Below, piece by piece: positions 12,035-25,654 of a stretch of DNA of 45,000 bases. The stretch's first letter is position 1; the number at the start of each line of letters is the position of its first letter. The stretch is from Chrysomallon squamiferum (taxonomy: Eukaryota > Mollusca > Gastropoda > Neomphalida > Peltospiridae), in contig CM022671.1 of NCBI GenBank assembly GCA_012295275.1, forward strand, positions 28,465,322 to 28,510,321. Direction: 5' to 3'. The notes beneath the pieces were generated by a model, which had not been told where the DNA came from, made no database searches, and saw only the letters and a program-made list of their open reading frames with translations. The position numbers were made by a program, and so were the translations under genes.

Positions 12035-14850
12035 GAATATTTAAATATGTAGAGCATTACAGTTTTAAATTACACTGTAGCTGTGTATATTAAAGAGGTT
12101 TAGGTTTTAATGATTCTGTTTTATCAGTTTTTATTTGTGTTTGAATCTTAAATATGTTGACGGGACCATCAAAATTAATTATTTCATATGAAATTATTCT
12201 GATTGTGAATGTATAAGGACTTGTAATGATTGTTGAAGGAACAAATAACTGTATTAAGTCAATTTCAGAACAAAGTTTTATCTGTTAAGCTGGTTAATAA
12301 TAATGAAGTTAATCTTACACTCAAACATATCTGCCAGTTTTAAGAAATTTCACTTGATCTATGTACTTTGTTTTTATGATAAGAAATTTTATAACTAAAT
12401 TTTATTTTGAATACTTAAAACTTTTTAAACTCAAAATTTATTTATATATACAGATATTTTTGAAACTGTTTTTCTCATGAAAAAGATATGGGTACAAACA
12501 TTTTAAAATGGCTTTAGATTAAAAATAATTTGTATATCTTATTGTGGTTGTTTCTAAGACAATAGTAATTTTTGAAAATAATATGTTAACGTGTATTACT
12601 TTCTGTTGTACTGTGATTTTTAAACTGCTACTTTCTTTACTTGGCTCAGATTAGATTTTCTGATCAGGATTTATTGTGATGATGGAAATGCAGTTCAGTT
12701 TGAAATATTTAATTCTTTAAAACAAAATGTAAACCGAAACATGAGGTTACCATATTGTATTACTATGTATATGCTGTTGTCTGTTAGCTATATGTGTGAT
12801 ACAAACATCACTTACAGATTTTGCTTTTGACAAACAGACACAAAATGATATAATATTATATGATTGTTCTAAATGTATTTCAAATAGTATTGAAATGTTG
12901 ATTATTTCATTACCCAGTAATACAGACCTGTCAAAAACACTTTCAACTCACTTTCATGCTTTTTATTAACTAACATTCAACATCCACGGTCTTTAATTCA
13001 TCACACTTTTTAAACATCAGAATTAGATTAGTAAGCTTGTTATATTGGAAGTGATGAAAGAGTATGTGTTGCCCTAGCAAAGCCCTGTGACATGAATTCC
13101 TTAATAAGCTAATGTTTGAATTCTCCAGAGAGACGTTATTCCGTCTTTAAGAAGTAGGTGTCCTTTACGGCCATCTTGTTTAATGGATGATTCTGACCCA
13201 GGGTGACCAAGATTCCAAGACCTCACAATACATTTCTCTCATGGTGACATAGATTAGAATCCATCATTATTTATCTATGTCAGTAATACAATCACAACAC
13301 CAGAGAAATTTTGAAAATTATTATTATTATTTCAATGTAGTTGCGCTTTTTTCTTTCCAAATCCATATTCCAGAATGCAGTGTAATCATAACTCATTGAT
13401 CATGTTACAAATGTTCCTGCTTGTATTTGCATTATTCTTGTCTGACATAATTCCTTTGTGTGCACCTTACTATCATGGTTGTTTTTGTAGACATGAAAAT
13501 CTATAGCTTTTTAATGTTAACATCTATTACAGTGTACTAGACTGATTTACACATTTATTTCCGAATGACTGCAGCATTTTGAAGATATTTAATAAGTTTT
13601 GTGAGGAATAACATTCATTAAAAAATAATTTTTGTGGGTTTAATGATGGTAGCTTTTTGCTTTATTTTTGATGATTTTCTGTTTGGATTTTTAAGGATTG
13701 TAGGTATAACAATATTTTGCTTATTTGGTTGGACGATTGTGTGATTTGTTGGACAAACGTTAAAGTTTCATAATAATCTTGTTGTTTAATCTTATTATAC
13801 CAAGTGTCAGTCTAAATACTGGAAATACAATAATGAAACAGAGAAAAGGTATGTTTATTTTTGACAAAAAGATAATTTTAAAGGTAATATTTTATAATCA
13901 CATTTCATATATTTGCTGGTTTAAGGTAAAACAATCAGTGAAAAGACAAGTCATGTAATTAGTTAGAGTTAAAAAAACTGCAGGTAATGTTATATGGGCA
14001 GAGTTTAGCAATGCCACATGACCAGTTTGTCGTTTGTCAGAGGTTTTTCTGACTAAGGGAAGGTTTACATAAAACATCATTTCTTGCTGTTGTTTGTTTA
14101 AACAGCCTGCAAGAAAAAAAGATTCATAAAATGTATTGAGATATCACTGAAAATTCATTCATTCATTTTATTTGGAATTGAATCATCAAAGACTACGAAA
14201 TACTAACAAAACAGTATTATTAACCAAATACCAAAACTATGTATAATGGATAAAATATTAAAGAAATCATTTACTGTTGATCTGCAGGTTAATGTGGTAG
14301 TTTATACTTCTGAACCTGTTTTAAAATATTTTTGCTTATTTATTTGTTGTTGAGACCTGAAATTCTGAATCATGGTTCTCTCAGATTGTGGAGGCTGATC
14401 AGTGATCAGAAATCTGGAACCTACATCTTATCATATATTATTTATTATCATCTGAAATATTTTGCATATTTGAAAGCTGCAGATAACATCAGTAAACGTA
14501 TATCAAACTGTATTTATTTATTTATTTCGGGGCTTAAATATTTTTCATACAAGTATCTGCTGCAGGCTTGTACTTTTAACTTGAGCGTGGAGCATCCAGA
14601 CCTCGTAATTTTGTTTACCTCAAGCTGATTGAGACATGCAGTGCGATCTGGAGACTGTGCTACTGCATCTTAGACGTTTGCCTCACACGTAGCTGCTGTG
14701 AAAAAGCCAGTGCACTTTATTTTGTTTGCTTAAATTGTGTTAAGAGTTATTTTGGGATTTCCATTCCCACTAATGGTCAGTTTCTGCTTAAAGGAATTTC
14801 TGTCTGTTTTCATGATGGAAATTGCTCTCACACTTTTGCTTTCACAAAAA
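12035..14850 (+). other. PLCXD 3' UTR and downstream AT-rich DNA
   Basis: The region holds no supported gene. An ATTAAA at 12089-12094 followed by T/GT-rich sequence is a possible early polyadenylation signal, and no canonical AATAAA follows soon after. The stretch around 13030-13260 is less AT-rich and unique-looking but has no long frame. The 98-codon frame at 14332-14628 starts at TTG and is not convincing. Confidence 0.5.
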
Positions 14851-14856
14851 GAACTC

Positions 14857-14963
14857 AGCTGTAGCTTAGTGGTTAGAGTATTTTCCTCACTGGCATAAAT
14901 GATTTATCAAAGATTATGTTCCTATTTTCTCCTGAAAGTTGCACATTAAATACCCCTGGTTAG
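14857..14963 (+). mobile_element. tRNA-derived SINE-like element (degenerate)
   Basis: The segment begins AGCTGTAGCTTAGTGGTTAG, a good match to a tRNA D-arm/A-box. About 30 bp later comes a degraded B-box-like ATCAAAGATTATGTTCC. The downstream body (TTATCAAAGAT...TTCTCCTGAAAGTTGCACAT) aligns with 24275-24333. A real tRNA is excluded because the acceptor stem and anticodon arm do not form. The pattern suits a decayed tRNA-headed SINE. This family resembles short repeats I associate with molluscs, which is recall and not a database match. Confidence 0.5.
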
Positions 14964-16699
14964 TAGAAATAGGAAGAGTTGAGTTGTGGCAGCAGGTTCA
15001 CACTGAATCGTAATTCAAGAAATTTGTTAGAATTATTGACATTTATAAAGTCTACTCTGAATTCTTAATTAAAGAAATACATCATCATTAAAAAAAAAAA
15101 TACACTAGTATTGCTAATATCAAGTGAACAACAACGACAAAAACAAAACAAAAATATCTGATTTAATGAGTATTCATTAATTCATTCATTCCTACTGGTA
15201 GTATTATTCTTATTTTTTTTAATCAGTTAATTAGCATATATAATTAATTTTTCTTATTATTTTTTTATTTGTATTATTTTTTTTAATGTGTTTGGATTGT
15301 AACAGAAAATAGTCGTGAAAACCTCCTTAATGCTAAATTTCATGATCCAAAGAAAAAAGCAAAAAAAAAAAAATAATGATTACAAAAATCAAATTACAAA
15401 ACTTTGTCATGTATGTGAGAGTTACTTGAAGACAAACTCCTCTAGATCACTGTTATTGCAGCTGCCACTCAACTGTAACAATAAACATGGCCAGTCTGTG
15501 TAGTTACAGCTGTCACTGGAGCAGGACAACAAGCACAGACTAAATGAACCTCTTGTAAAGGGATATGGTAACTACTACTTGTAGTTACACTCAGGGTTAT
15601 AAAATTAAATGTATGTTGTATGTTGTAAATAAAAATAATAAAAAAAGAAACAGATTGAATGAGATAGGGAGGGGAATAGAATGTGTTTCTTTTTATAGTT
15701 ATTCTTTTTATTTCTCTTCTTTTTTTTTTTTTTTTTTGCAGTTCTGTTCTGCACACTATTCCCAAATCCTGTAAATGTTTATTTTAAAATGCAATTTCAC
15801 ACCAGCATCTACTGCGTCTGTATTCAGATGCAATCTTGAAAAGCTTTCTAATTTTGCCTTCTCTGTGTGCAGTACTTATAAATAACACATAAAGCTGCTA
15901 TTGTTTCATGCAATGAATATTTTTATTATTTTTAACTGATGTGAACACAAGTACAGAGCTTTAGTTGTCTGCTTCTTTCAAAGATGTTTCTCTCATACTG
16001 AACATTTTATGCACAATGTAAACTTTATGTAATGAAGGAATGTTTGTTTTCATTAGCAATGGGTTTTTATTGTTTATTTATTTATTTATTTTATTTTATT
16101 TTTATTTTTATTTTTATTTTTTCGGTATCATTTTTACTGAAAAGGAAAGCCAGTGTTTCATTCGTTGTACTTAACTATAAGCAGCAAGTAATCTTATATG
16201 TGCACCAGACCAACATTACACGTTAAAACTTACAGAAGAGTTTTTGTTAATAAATAATAAAATAATTTAAAAAATAAATAAATAAAAACTCTGTATAGAT
16301 GAGATAGAGGTTCAATGAGCAAATTGTGAAGCATCAGTCCTGTGATAAATCTTTCTTCAGACCAGCACTCAAATCACTAAGCTACAAATCAGCCACAGCA
16401 AATTAGTTATTGTTATTGCTGCCTGAAGGAAGTAATATTTCTTAACATCACGGTCTTTGTTGAAATGAGTTAACTGATTTAATTTGGTATTTGTTGAAAG
16501 ACAATGGAGGCACTTCATTTCATTCTAATTGCAGTCAGCAAGCAATTTCATTCCTCCTTCAGTGACTGAAGCTTTCTGTACTGACATACTGAATGAATAT
16601 CTCTTTTATGTTGATATTCATAGCAAGAAGAAAAGATTTTTTTTTTGTTTTCAAATAATACTAATTTCATTGAATAATCATTAAAACCACGAGCTGTTT

Positions 16700-17045
16700 A
16701 TAAAACACCTCTCATACGGGTCATTCATTTGCAGTCAACATTTGCTTTTCTCAGACAGAGTACTTGCTTTTATTCCCATCACAGAACTCTGAAAATCAAA
16801 GCAGTCAATTAATGGTTTAATGACTGTTTTTCTGAGACAGGACTTCGAGTCAAACATTGCGTGAGACTCACGGGCTTCATTTGCTGTTGTGGATAATACG
16901 TTTTCCTCATTGGAAGAAGTGTGATTTGCGAGGTCATTGATTCTGCTGATCTCAGTAATTGCTCGAAAGAAGTGTTAGCTGCAGAGTCACAACTCTTACA
17001 TCACTCCTGTCAGCAAACCAGTGCCTGTCATTCTCACCCTATTTT
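16700..17045. other. Less AT-rich unique island, unassigned
   Basis: About 345 bp free of simple repeats and visibly less AT-rich than the flanks. On the minus strand a frame of about 60 codons is open from near 17005 down to about 16817. It includes MTSQITLLPMRKTYYPQQQM after an internal ATG. On the plus strand a shorter frame is also open. Neither has clear splice sites or recognisable motifs. It could be a conserved non-coding block, an exon, or an old repeat. Confidence 0.2.
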
Positions 17046-19654
17046 TAATCCAAACTCGACAAAACAATTTTGGAAACACACAACCTTATTTCAATAGGTA
17101 TTGGGGTTTTTGGGGTTTTTTTTTTGTAATCTTCATATGATATGTAGATATTAATTTTATGTCTGGCAATATATTTTCAACCATAAAATATTTTTACTTT
17201 TCATGTCTGTGCTTGATATCCATTAGAATATTGTTGCTTCGTGTATTGAGATATTTCATGAAAACTAACATTTCTAGATCAGTATATTAACAGAAATCAG
17301 TATTTGTTGGTTGTGTTAAACATTTCTTTTGTACATGCATAACGTTTTGTAACAATAGATGTTGAAAATTTGATAATGATGTGTGTTAATATTTTATATA
17401 ATTAACAATCTTTCATAAGCCCAAACTGATATTTTCATGTAAGTTCAGTCTAAGAATTAATCTGAATGAAAGAATAATTTATGTGCATGCATGAATAACA
17501 TGAACATATGTTTATCAATGGTGTTAATTAAAACGACAAACACAGCAATAACCTTATTTTTTATTTTTTTTACATTTCTTTATTTTTTTTATTTATTAAT
17601 TTAATGTCATCAACAAATGTTCATTTGAATTTTAATGGCATTAATCTTCACTGACAGTAAAACAAAATAGAAAAAAAATTGTTAAGTTAATCTCATTTAT
17701 TTAGGATTGCTTACCAAAAATCAAAACTTTTAGTCGATTTATTTTCTTTTATTTATTTATTTATTTATTTATTCATTTTTCTTCTTTCTTTCTCTTTTTC
17801 TTTCTTTCTTTATTTTATGTGTATATTTATTATTTTTATTATCATCATCATTATTATTATTATTATTATTGTTATTATTTCTAAAGAATTGCCAAACACT
17901 GTTGTGTGGTTTCATCACTAACAAGTGTCTACTGTACCGACTGAAGTATTAGAGACAAATATTTTACACTATTTTTTAGATGTGTATATAGTGAGTAACT
18001 TATTTATTGATAGTTATTGTATAGTTTTAATTTATTTACTGAAAAATATAGATTCACTTTATAATACATTTATTTATTTAAACAGATTTATATTTTAGAA
18101 TATAGATAGATGTATTAAATATTTTTGTAAGTGTTTGCAAACATGTTTAATATGTACATACATAGTGGTTTATCAACATAATATTTAGACAAATAATTTT
18201 TGAATAATACTAGTTTCCTTAAATTTTTTTCATAATTTTTTTTCTTTCTTTCTTTCTTTGTGCATATATGTGTGTGTAAAAAAAAAAAAAAAAAAATTGT
18301 TTTGAACAAGAGCAAGAAATTTTAATAGTGCACCTTTTTCTTAGTTCATTAGTTTTTTTTGGTTACTTAGTCCCCTAAATTTATACACTGAAAACAAATG
18401 TTTGTATCTCATTTGGCTTATATATAGAATTTCAGGATAATACATTCCTTTTTATTTATTTATTTATGTAACAACTTTATTGCTATTATTATTTTTTTTT
18501 AATTATATATATTAATGCAATGAATTTGTTTAATTAAATTTTTTTGAAGAAATTTAATTAATGGATTTTGTGTACAAAAGCAAATTTTGAAATCAGTGTG
18601 ATATTTAAATTTTTTAAACACTATGATGTTATTTCAGTCAAATGTAAAAAAAAAATAAAGAAAAATAACTTGATTAATCATATAATAATGAATTTTATAA
18701 AAGCAAGAACAAGTATATTGTTGACAAAGTTTAAGTGTTAACACAAAAAGAAAGAACTTATTACATTACATTTTAATATTAGCAAAGTCTGATAATTAAA
18801 TATTAAAAGGATATATGTGAAATACACACCTCATCCACAATGTATTATTAACATATATATTACATATTAGAAAGGTGCATGAAAATATTTAAATGTTCAA
18901 AATGGCTGCCATTTTCCTTTCTTGATTCAGATGTTATGATGTAATAATCAGAAAGAAAAAAGAAATAATAACAAGAATAACTTTATTATTATTAATAATA
19001 ATAACAATAATATTAACAATAACAATAGTAATAATAATTCATAAAGTAATGTTGATTGCTTCTGAGGTCTGACGTAAAAAACACCCTATGTGTCTATATA
19101 TATATATATATATAGTAATAAAAATCTGTGTTTTGGGTTGTTGTTAATGAAATAAGAGTAGGTGTTAATTTATTAAAAGTGTTATTGCTTGCAAGGTATC
19201 TGACAAAACAGCTGTGTGTCTGATAAACAAATGTGTAATAAAAACTAATTTCCTAACATTAACGACAAGCTAGAAATCTTCTTGTTATTGTCATTGTCAC
19301 TGGTCAATATAAATGTGTGTGTAACTGTTAATCAGTTGAAGTAATTTGTGTTTGCGTACCACAAGAATCAAAGGTAGTGATTTGTTTAGTCATTCATAAT
19401 GCTACAAAATGCCTTAATAATTAATATATATGCACCATGATTGATATTGCATTTTGTCCAATAGATTTAGCTGTTTACTTGATTCAGATTGTAATGATCC
19501 AGTTAACTGATTTTGTATTTTACTTCTTGTCAAGATTAAGAAATCATAAATAATTAAAAACAGATTTATAAAAAGCACTGACAAACCAAATTAAGATGAC
19601 CTTCTTAAAACTTTTTTAAATTGCATTGGAAATTGTAACACAAATCATGTAAAG

Positions 19655-19687
<33 letters not shown>

Positions 19688-20325
19688 TCTGGCAGAAAAA
19701 GACATTAGTTAGATGAATTAAGTTTATAATGCTACTTTTTTAGATATTAATTAATGATATAAATGTTATATTTAGAGATGGAATTTTTTTTTTTTCAACT
19801 CTAAAGTCAGTAAAGGATTAAAAAAAAAACAATAATAAAAATAATATTTTCCACCACCACATCAATAATAATAAATTAATTAATTAACAATACAAACAAG
19901 AGTACAGACAGGGATTAGTGAACGCTGTTATTCTGAAACTTGATTTATACAGACTTTACTGGGATTATGTGGATTTTGTAAAAACTGATAGAGCATTTCA
20001 GTGAAGGTCACTGTATAAATTCATGTATGTCTTAAGACTGCAGAAGATAGTTCTGGAAATATATACATTTGTAAATACTGTTCTAGGTACTTCCATCAAG
20101 GACAGAATTTTTTTTATTAAAAATGAGATAATGACATAACTTTGAAAATGATAGAGTTTCTTTATAAAGGGGAAAAAAATTGTACCCATTAGGTAAAATA
20201 AATAAATAAATAAATAAATTCATGTTTGTGCCATTTCCAGATTTATAAAGAAATAGATTTTGGTTGAAATAAAATTAGTGGAACATGTTTCAGGCATTCC
20301 CTATCTGGCTCTGTCACAGAGTCTG

Positions 20326-20350
20326 CAGTTCAGTTCTCAGTACTGAACTG
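20326..20350. other. Stem-loop, 8-bp perfect stem
   Basis: CAGTTCAG (20326-20333) and CTGAACTG (20343-20350) are perfect reverse complements separated by 9 bases. No T-run follows and no gene is nearby, so I do not call it a terminator. Confidence 0.4.
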
Positions 20351-20497
20351 AAGCCCAAAATATCTTCTGACTTTTTTTTTGTCTTCAGAAAATCAATAAA
20401 ATAATGTATTTTTTTTTTCAATAATGTTTTTTCTCTCTACACAATGCCTCTTGACTTTTTTATTGTCTGGCTGACGCACATCCGGTTTTCAACACTC

Positions 20498-20513
20498 GCT
20501 GATGTACATCAGC
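20498..20513. other. 16-bp perfect palindrome
   Basis: The sequence GCTGATGTACATCAGC is its own reverse complement. It sits in a less AT-rich patch (20460-20690). It could be a binding site for a dimeric protein or coincidence; no function can be assigned. Confidence 0.5.
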
Positions 20514-20703
20514 AATTTGCCACAAGGCATGAAGCCGCAGAGTAGCATGAAAACACAGATTTTAGTTAGTATCCATCATTAACTCACTGAGGAAATTGAA
20601 AAAACAAATTGTGCATCAGCTTAGCAGTTTGATGGCATTGACATGACACACCGTTTTTGGATGCTCTTCAGATGATAGTCATGTTTGTTTTTTGTTTTTA
20701 ATT

Positions 20704-20747
<44 letters not shown>

Positions 20748-22266
20748 GTTGAATAAATGGTTATATTTCCAGTACTATTTTTAATGTTGGTGTCTTCATT
20801 ATTTTAACACATTATAATTAATAATTATATTGGTTATTTTTTTTTTATCAGTATTATAATCTTTTATTTTAGGTTGTGAAATAATTACATTGTTTATTTT
20901 ATTGGTGCATTAATATTTTACATTGATTTCATTACATTTTTCATTTAATTCTGTTATTTATGTTACTGGTCCTTTTCATTTTAATTCACAAAATATTCAT
21001 TTATAAAAACTGTTTAATAGCATTACCACAGTGAAATGTAAGATATGTTACTGATTTAAAGGAAGATGTATTTTAAACTGGAGAAGTTCATTTCAGTGCT
21101 TACTTTTATGGAAAATTTTACATTTAAAGAAGAATAAAATGAATATAAATGTAATCAGTTGTAGGAGATAAGACCTGTATCTCACTTAATTAAATTTTGT
21201 GAAACAGATGAAAACCCAGACGGAGCAGAAACTTACTTTATTATACACTAATAGTATTTTCAAAACAAAATTACATTTTAAACGCTGAAAGCTTATATTG
21301 TAAATGCTTATTAACACACTGAATTGGGTTAATACCAAACAATTCAGTTATTTGTTAAAATTTATAATTGAAGACCTTCGTGTGAGAAATAGTTTAATGA
21401 AATTTTTTTTTTAGAAAAACATGAGCTTAAGAGTGTTGTTTGTATTGACTGATTCTGTTAGTTTCCAAAACTAACGGTTGCCAGGCTTGCCTGTTAATAT
21501 TCAGTTCACGTAGACAGCTCTAGACATGTTGGCAAAGCGTAGACTCTGAGTAAATGTTATTATTTCACTTTCACCACTCATCCTCTCAGACGTGCATTGC
21601 TACCCAGAAAATCAGACAATAACCAGGCAAAAGTACACTGGACTGTCAAAAATGTGATATCATACAGTAGATATTTTAATATAACTCAGTGTTTAGTCTT
21701 TATAGGTACAAGAGAGGTGAAAATCATGACCACTTCAGAGGTCACTAAATGTAAGTCAAGAGATGTAGTAAACAAAATTCTGTTTTTCTTATTTACAAAT
21801 TTGCATACAAATGTTGATGTAACTGGAAGTATTTGATAAAGTAGGTGTTAGGATTGTTTTGTTTTTTTGTTAAAAATATGGTCATTGTTATATCTGTTAC
21901 CTGTATTTACATAGACTTTAATGGTGATAATCATATTTGAAAATGAATATATTCAGCCCTCAAACAAAAGCATTGCATTTGTACTGACAGCTTTTGTACA
22001 CATAATTTAGAATGTTACTGTTATAAGCTTTTATTTGTAACAACTGTTGTCTGTTAAAAGTTCTGTGAATAAAAATATTGTTTTACCCAAATATGAACAA
22101 AAATTGTTTGTGTTTTCATTTACATCAAAAGTATTTATTGAAACTGGTTAATACTTATTCAGAAGAAAAAAAGCAAAACAAAGAGAAATTAAAAAAAATA
22201 TATTTTGTTACTTTATACTTGGTTTGGGTGTTGTTTTTATTACTGTTGTTGTGTATTCTATGTTTT

Positions 22267-22330
22267 TCAAAGACTACCTTTAGGAAAGTGCATATAAAAG
22301 ATTGCTTGCTGCTAACTGAAAATGAAATTC
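22267..22330 (+). mobile_element. SINE-like body fragment
   Basis: Contains CAAAGACT, then GGAAAGTGCATATAAAAGA and a CTTGCTGCTAACTGAAAA-type stretch. The core aligns with copies at 23391-23435 and 24275-24333. The TTGCTGCTAA(T)GAAAA word is one I associate with SINE tails in molluscs; this is recall. The 125-codon frame at 22078-22455 runs through this element and is not a believable protein. Confidence 0.45.
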
Positions 22331-23390
22331 CACATGCCATAGTTTCCCTCCATACTTGTCTTGGTGCCTCAAAATGTGTACGGTCTCCATGGCAATACAA
22401 TTCTGTAACTGCCCTTTTAGTTTACCTCTTTGCCCTTTTCAGTAGATCCCATTGATTGGGTGACCATATCAAACTAAAAACACATTTCTTGGTGATTAGT
22501 TGCTTTTACTACAACTGACTGATGTAAATAGAGATCTGATTGTTATAGGTTATAATTTATTTATGAAGTCTGCAAACCAGGCCCTGCTGCTCTAATATCT
22601 CTGATTAAACCACAGCAGCGATTGCCAAGTCATCAAAAATATAAAAAAATCAAAATCTGAAGCCTGTATGTGTATATATGCATAATGTCCTTAACCAGGT
22701 GTATGGTGATCAAGTAACTGGATTACAAATGTCTTAGAACACATCAACTGGTTCACTGACGTGTTAGACGTAGAATAAAAGAAGCCAGATTATGGTTATC
22801 AGCAGCAAAGCAGTTAAATAAAAATAAAGAGTCTACACTAGAAATGCTGAAATGGCACTAACTTGGTTCTGTCCAGTGATTATTCATGTGTGTGCTGTGT
22901 GTAAGTGATCCTTTGTTAATGGCTAATGTATATTTGACTCTGCTGATGAGTTTTCTCTTCACTGATTTAATTGTTAACACAGGAAGAGACTGGAACATGT
23001 CAAAGGAACAAAGACATGCAAAACACTAAAACAGACAGTAATAAAATTAATTCTGCCACCGAATGTTGATACTACATTTATCCTGATTTAATTTGTTATT
23101 GTGAGAAGAGTTGAGAAAAATACATAAAGAAAAAAATGATTTAAGAATTACAACATTTCTAATGATTATGATAATAATAAAATTAGTTTTAAAACAGAAA
23201 ATTAATCATTCCTTAAACATGCTTTAACCCAAAATTTTTCCTTAGACAGAACATTTATTATCTTTAAATATCTTTTTGAAAATTATTTTGTTTATTTAAT
23301 CACACATTATGAATTTATTTGTTGTTTTTTTCATTTACATTCTTTTATTTTACATTTTTCTGTTTATATATTAAATTTTTCTTTCCAGCT

Positions 23391-23435
23391 TATGAGAGGG
23401 TGCATATAAAAAATTTGCTTACAGCACAGTAACAA
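23391..23435 (+). mobile_element. SINE-like body fragment, second copy
   Basis: GAGAGGGTGCATATAAAAAA followed by TTTGCTTACAGCACAGTAAC matches the fragment at 22281-22325 base for base over most of the GTGCATATAAAA core, then diverges. No flanking target-site duplication is evident. Confidence 0.35.
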
Positions 23436-24274
23436 AAGCCTCATACAAACAACAGCTGTTGTCTTTCTTTTTATCATTACATAAAGTATGTTTGATGACC
23501 AATAACTAGTAACAGTAGAATATTTGGTTAAATTTTCATATTTTTATTTTCACTTCATTCCTCATAGGGTTACATACTTTTCATTTCTCTCCTCTCCACC
23601 ATTAATTCAACTTAATATTTTAATTTTTTTTAAATTTCATGCAGATCTCAGTATTTGACATGCTTTTACAATGACGTTTTTTTAATCACTTTTCATTACA
23701 TCACTCGCTGATTCAGACCGAAATTATTTCAGCTACACTTAAAATATTTTGTTTCCTGGAACACCAGGTAATTATTTACCACGGCATTACTTAATTTATG
23801 TTATTAACCATCATGCATTCGGTTGTAACGTCCCTCTTGAACAACTCATCAAAGCGTAATGAAAACGTATTAATAAAATAGGATGTATTGAACCAAAACA
23901 CACTTACTCTCCTGCATAATTGCTTTGACCAGTTCAGCTGGAAATTAATAAAGACATGAGTAATAGCACTGAATTGTCCATCTTCAGATTAATAATAAGA
24001 TATGATGAAAGAGAGTTTTAGTCACAGCATGGCACTTACAGAACCCATTCCACTCTGTGAGTTCTTTGTTTTGTGTTACAAATATGACATCATTAGAATC
24101 TGTATTCTTACTTTCATGTAGCCAGGTTTTCTTTGATGATGGAAGAATTCAGTGATTTCTTTTGGACCTTTGGATACATTTTGTATCTGGTTTTAAAATG
24201 AAGAAAGAGTGCCAGTGTGATTAAACACAGGGTCAGTTTATACTCAGGTTTTTTTTTAAATTTCCTTCACAATA

Positions 24275-24333
24275 GATTTATCAAAGACTGTGCTACTCTT
24301 TCCTTGGAAAGGTACATAAAAAAATATCTTACT
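24275..24333 (+). mobile_element. SINE-like body fragment, third copy
   Basis: TTATCAAAGACTGTGCTACTC continuing to TTGGAAAGGTACATAAAAAA aligns with the body of the tRNA-headed element at 14900-14955 and with 22267-22310. It runs directly into an ACT-triplet microsatellite, as is common at SINE 3' tails. The tRNA-like head is missing. Confidence 0.45.
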
Positions 24334-24484
24334 GTTACCATCACTGCAACTGTTACTATTACTACTACTACTATACTACTATTACTGATACTATTACTCC
24401 AACAACAACAATTACTACTACTACTACTCTTACTACTACCACTGCTACTACTACTACCTCTACTGCAACTACTACTGCTACTAA
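24330..24484. repeat. Imperfect (ACT)n microsatellite
   Basis: About 155 bp of ACT/ATT triplets with interruptions, beginning at the 3' end of a SINE-like fragment. It produces poly-Leu and poly-Thr frames that are not genes. Confidence 0.9.
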
Positions 24485-24920
24485 CTTTCTTTCAACTGAC
24501 AATATCAGTATTTGTTAGTTGCAGTGTTACCCATGCTTAAAAAAGAAAACCTTGAAATTATAGTTAACCTTGAAAGTCTGTCATACTACAGACATCAACA
24601 CAGCAAACACCATAATAAAACCTAGGTCTGAAAATATATTACCTACAAGATTTATATTGCTGTTGTCAGCGTTGCTAAGAATATCATCAATATGACACCA
24701 TTGATGACGAATATTTCTGGTTTTTGCTAAACAGCTAATGTTTGTTAGATTAATTGCAGATTTTCATGTCAGAAGATATCAAGAAAACTGATATGAAAGC
24801 AGCGAGGTTCCGTATTTCCAGATACGTTAATTAGCTTTTTCCTACAACAAATTAAGTTATGATGTATACCGCTTGGATGAAGGTTTTATATACAGGCCTT
24901 ATTTTCTTTATTTATTTTAA

Positions 24921-24992
24921 TGATGATAATGATAATGATAATGATGATGATTATGATGATGATGATGATGATTATTATTATTATTATTATTT
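24921..24992. repeat. (GAT)n/(ATT)n microsatellite
   Basis: GATAAT and GAT triplets followed by ATT triplets. The flanking text (GATGTATACCG...GAA/TGAAGGTTTT...TACAGGC, near 24860-24900) recurs just before the ATT array at 25962, pointing to duplication of a roughly 60-bp flank plus microsatellite. Confidence 0.85.
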
Positions 24993-25653
24993 AGTTATTG
25001 TTTATTTTCATTTTGTTTTGTTTTTCAATTTAGTTATTGTTTACTCAGTAATTATTTATTTAAACCTTCAGTTATTTTATTCATTGTTTGAGTCAATGAT
25101 TGATTGATTCGATTTGATTTAATTTTTATTGATTGTTTGATTAACTTTGAATTTCATATTTATTTCATTTTATTTTATTATTACAGTCCTAAATTTTATA
25201 TATATAAAAAAAAAAAAAAAAAAAAATCTTTTTGCTTTTTACATTTTCAATAACTTATTTATATATTTTATATGTTTCTTAGTTTTTTTTATTTTCTTCT
25301 TCTTCTTCCTCTTATATAAATAAATGAAATTTCTTCACAGACGTCCAATCACTGACGTTGCTGTTTCAGTCATTCTCCACTGAAAACAAATATGTTTTAA
25401 ATCGAACAAACAAACTCAAGAACCAAATAAAATAACGTGTACATTGGTTTTAGCTTAAATTAACGTATATTAATTGAAAAAAAAAAAAAAAATTGGAAAT
25501 ATTGTTGCATTAAAATCGCGTTAAATGACTTACGTTTAAATGGAGTTATTTAATTAATGAAAATACACAGCTTGATGAAATGCTTCAACTGAATTTTGCA
25601 AACGTTATCCAAAAAAGTATAGTATTTTATTTTATTTTATATTATTTTATTAT

Positions 25654-25654
<1 letters not shown>

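Larger units (their letters stand above)
14964..22260. other. Long AT-rich intergenic region, no supported gene
   Basis: It holds no recognisable gene. It contains poly-T runs (about 15719-15737, 19658-19686, 20707-20743), TTTA/TTTC arrays (17749-17812), ATT triplets (17840-17880), AAT/AAC triplets (18970-19040), a short AT array (19098-19114) and AAAT units (20200-20219). A less AT-rich island lies at about 16700-17045 and another at 20460-20690. Reading frames of 60-80 codons here are low-complexity (Phe/Tyr/Leu-rich) or start at non-ATG codons. Confidence 0.6.

Noticed and set aside
14332-14628. 98-codon plus-strand frame
   Set aside because: It starts at TTG, is AT-rich and Tyr/Ile/Leu-heavy, and shows no motif or splice context.
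22078-22455. 125-codon plus-strand frame with a possible membrane segment
   Set aside because: It runs through a SINE-like fragment. Its start lies in AT-rich DNA, it has no splice signals, and nothing resembles a known protein.
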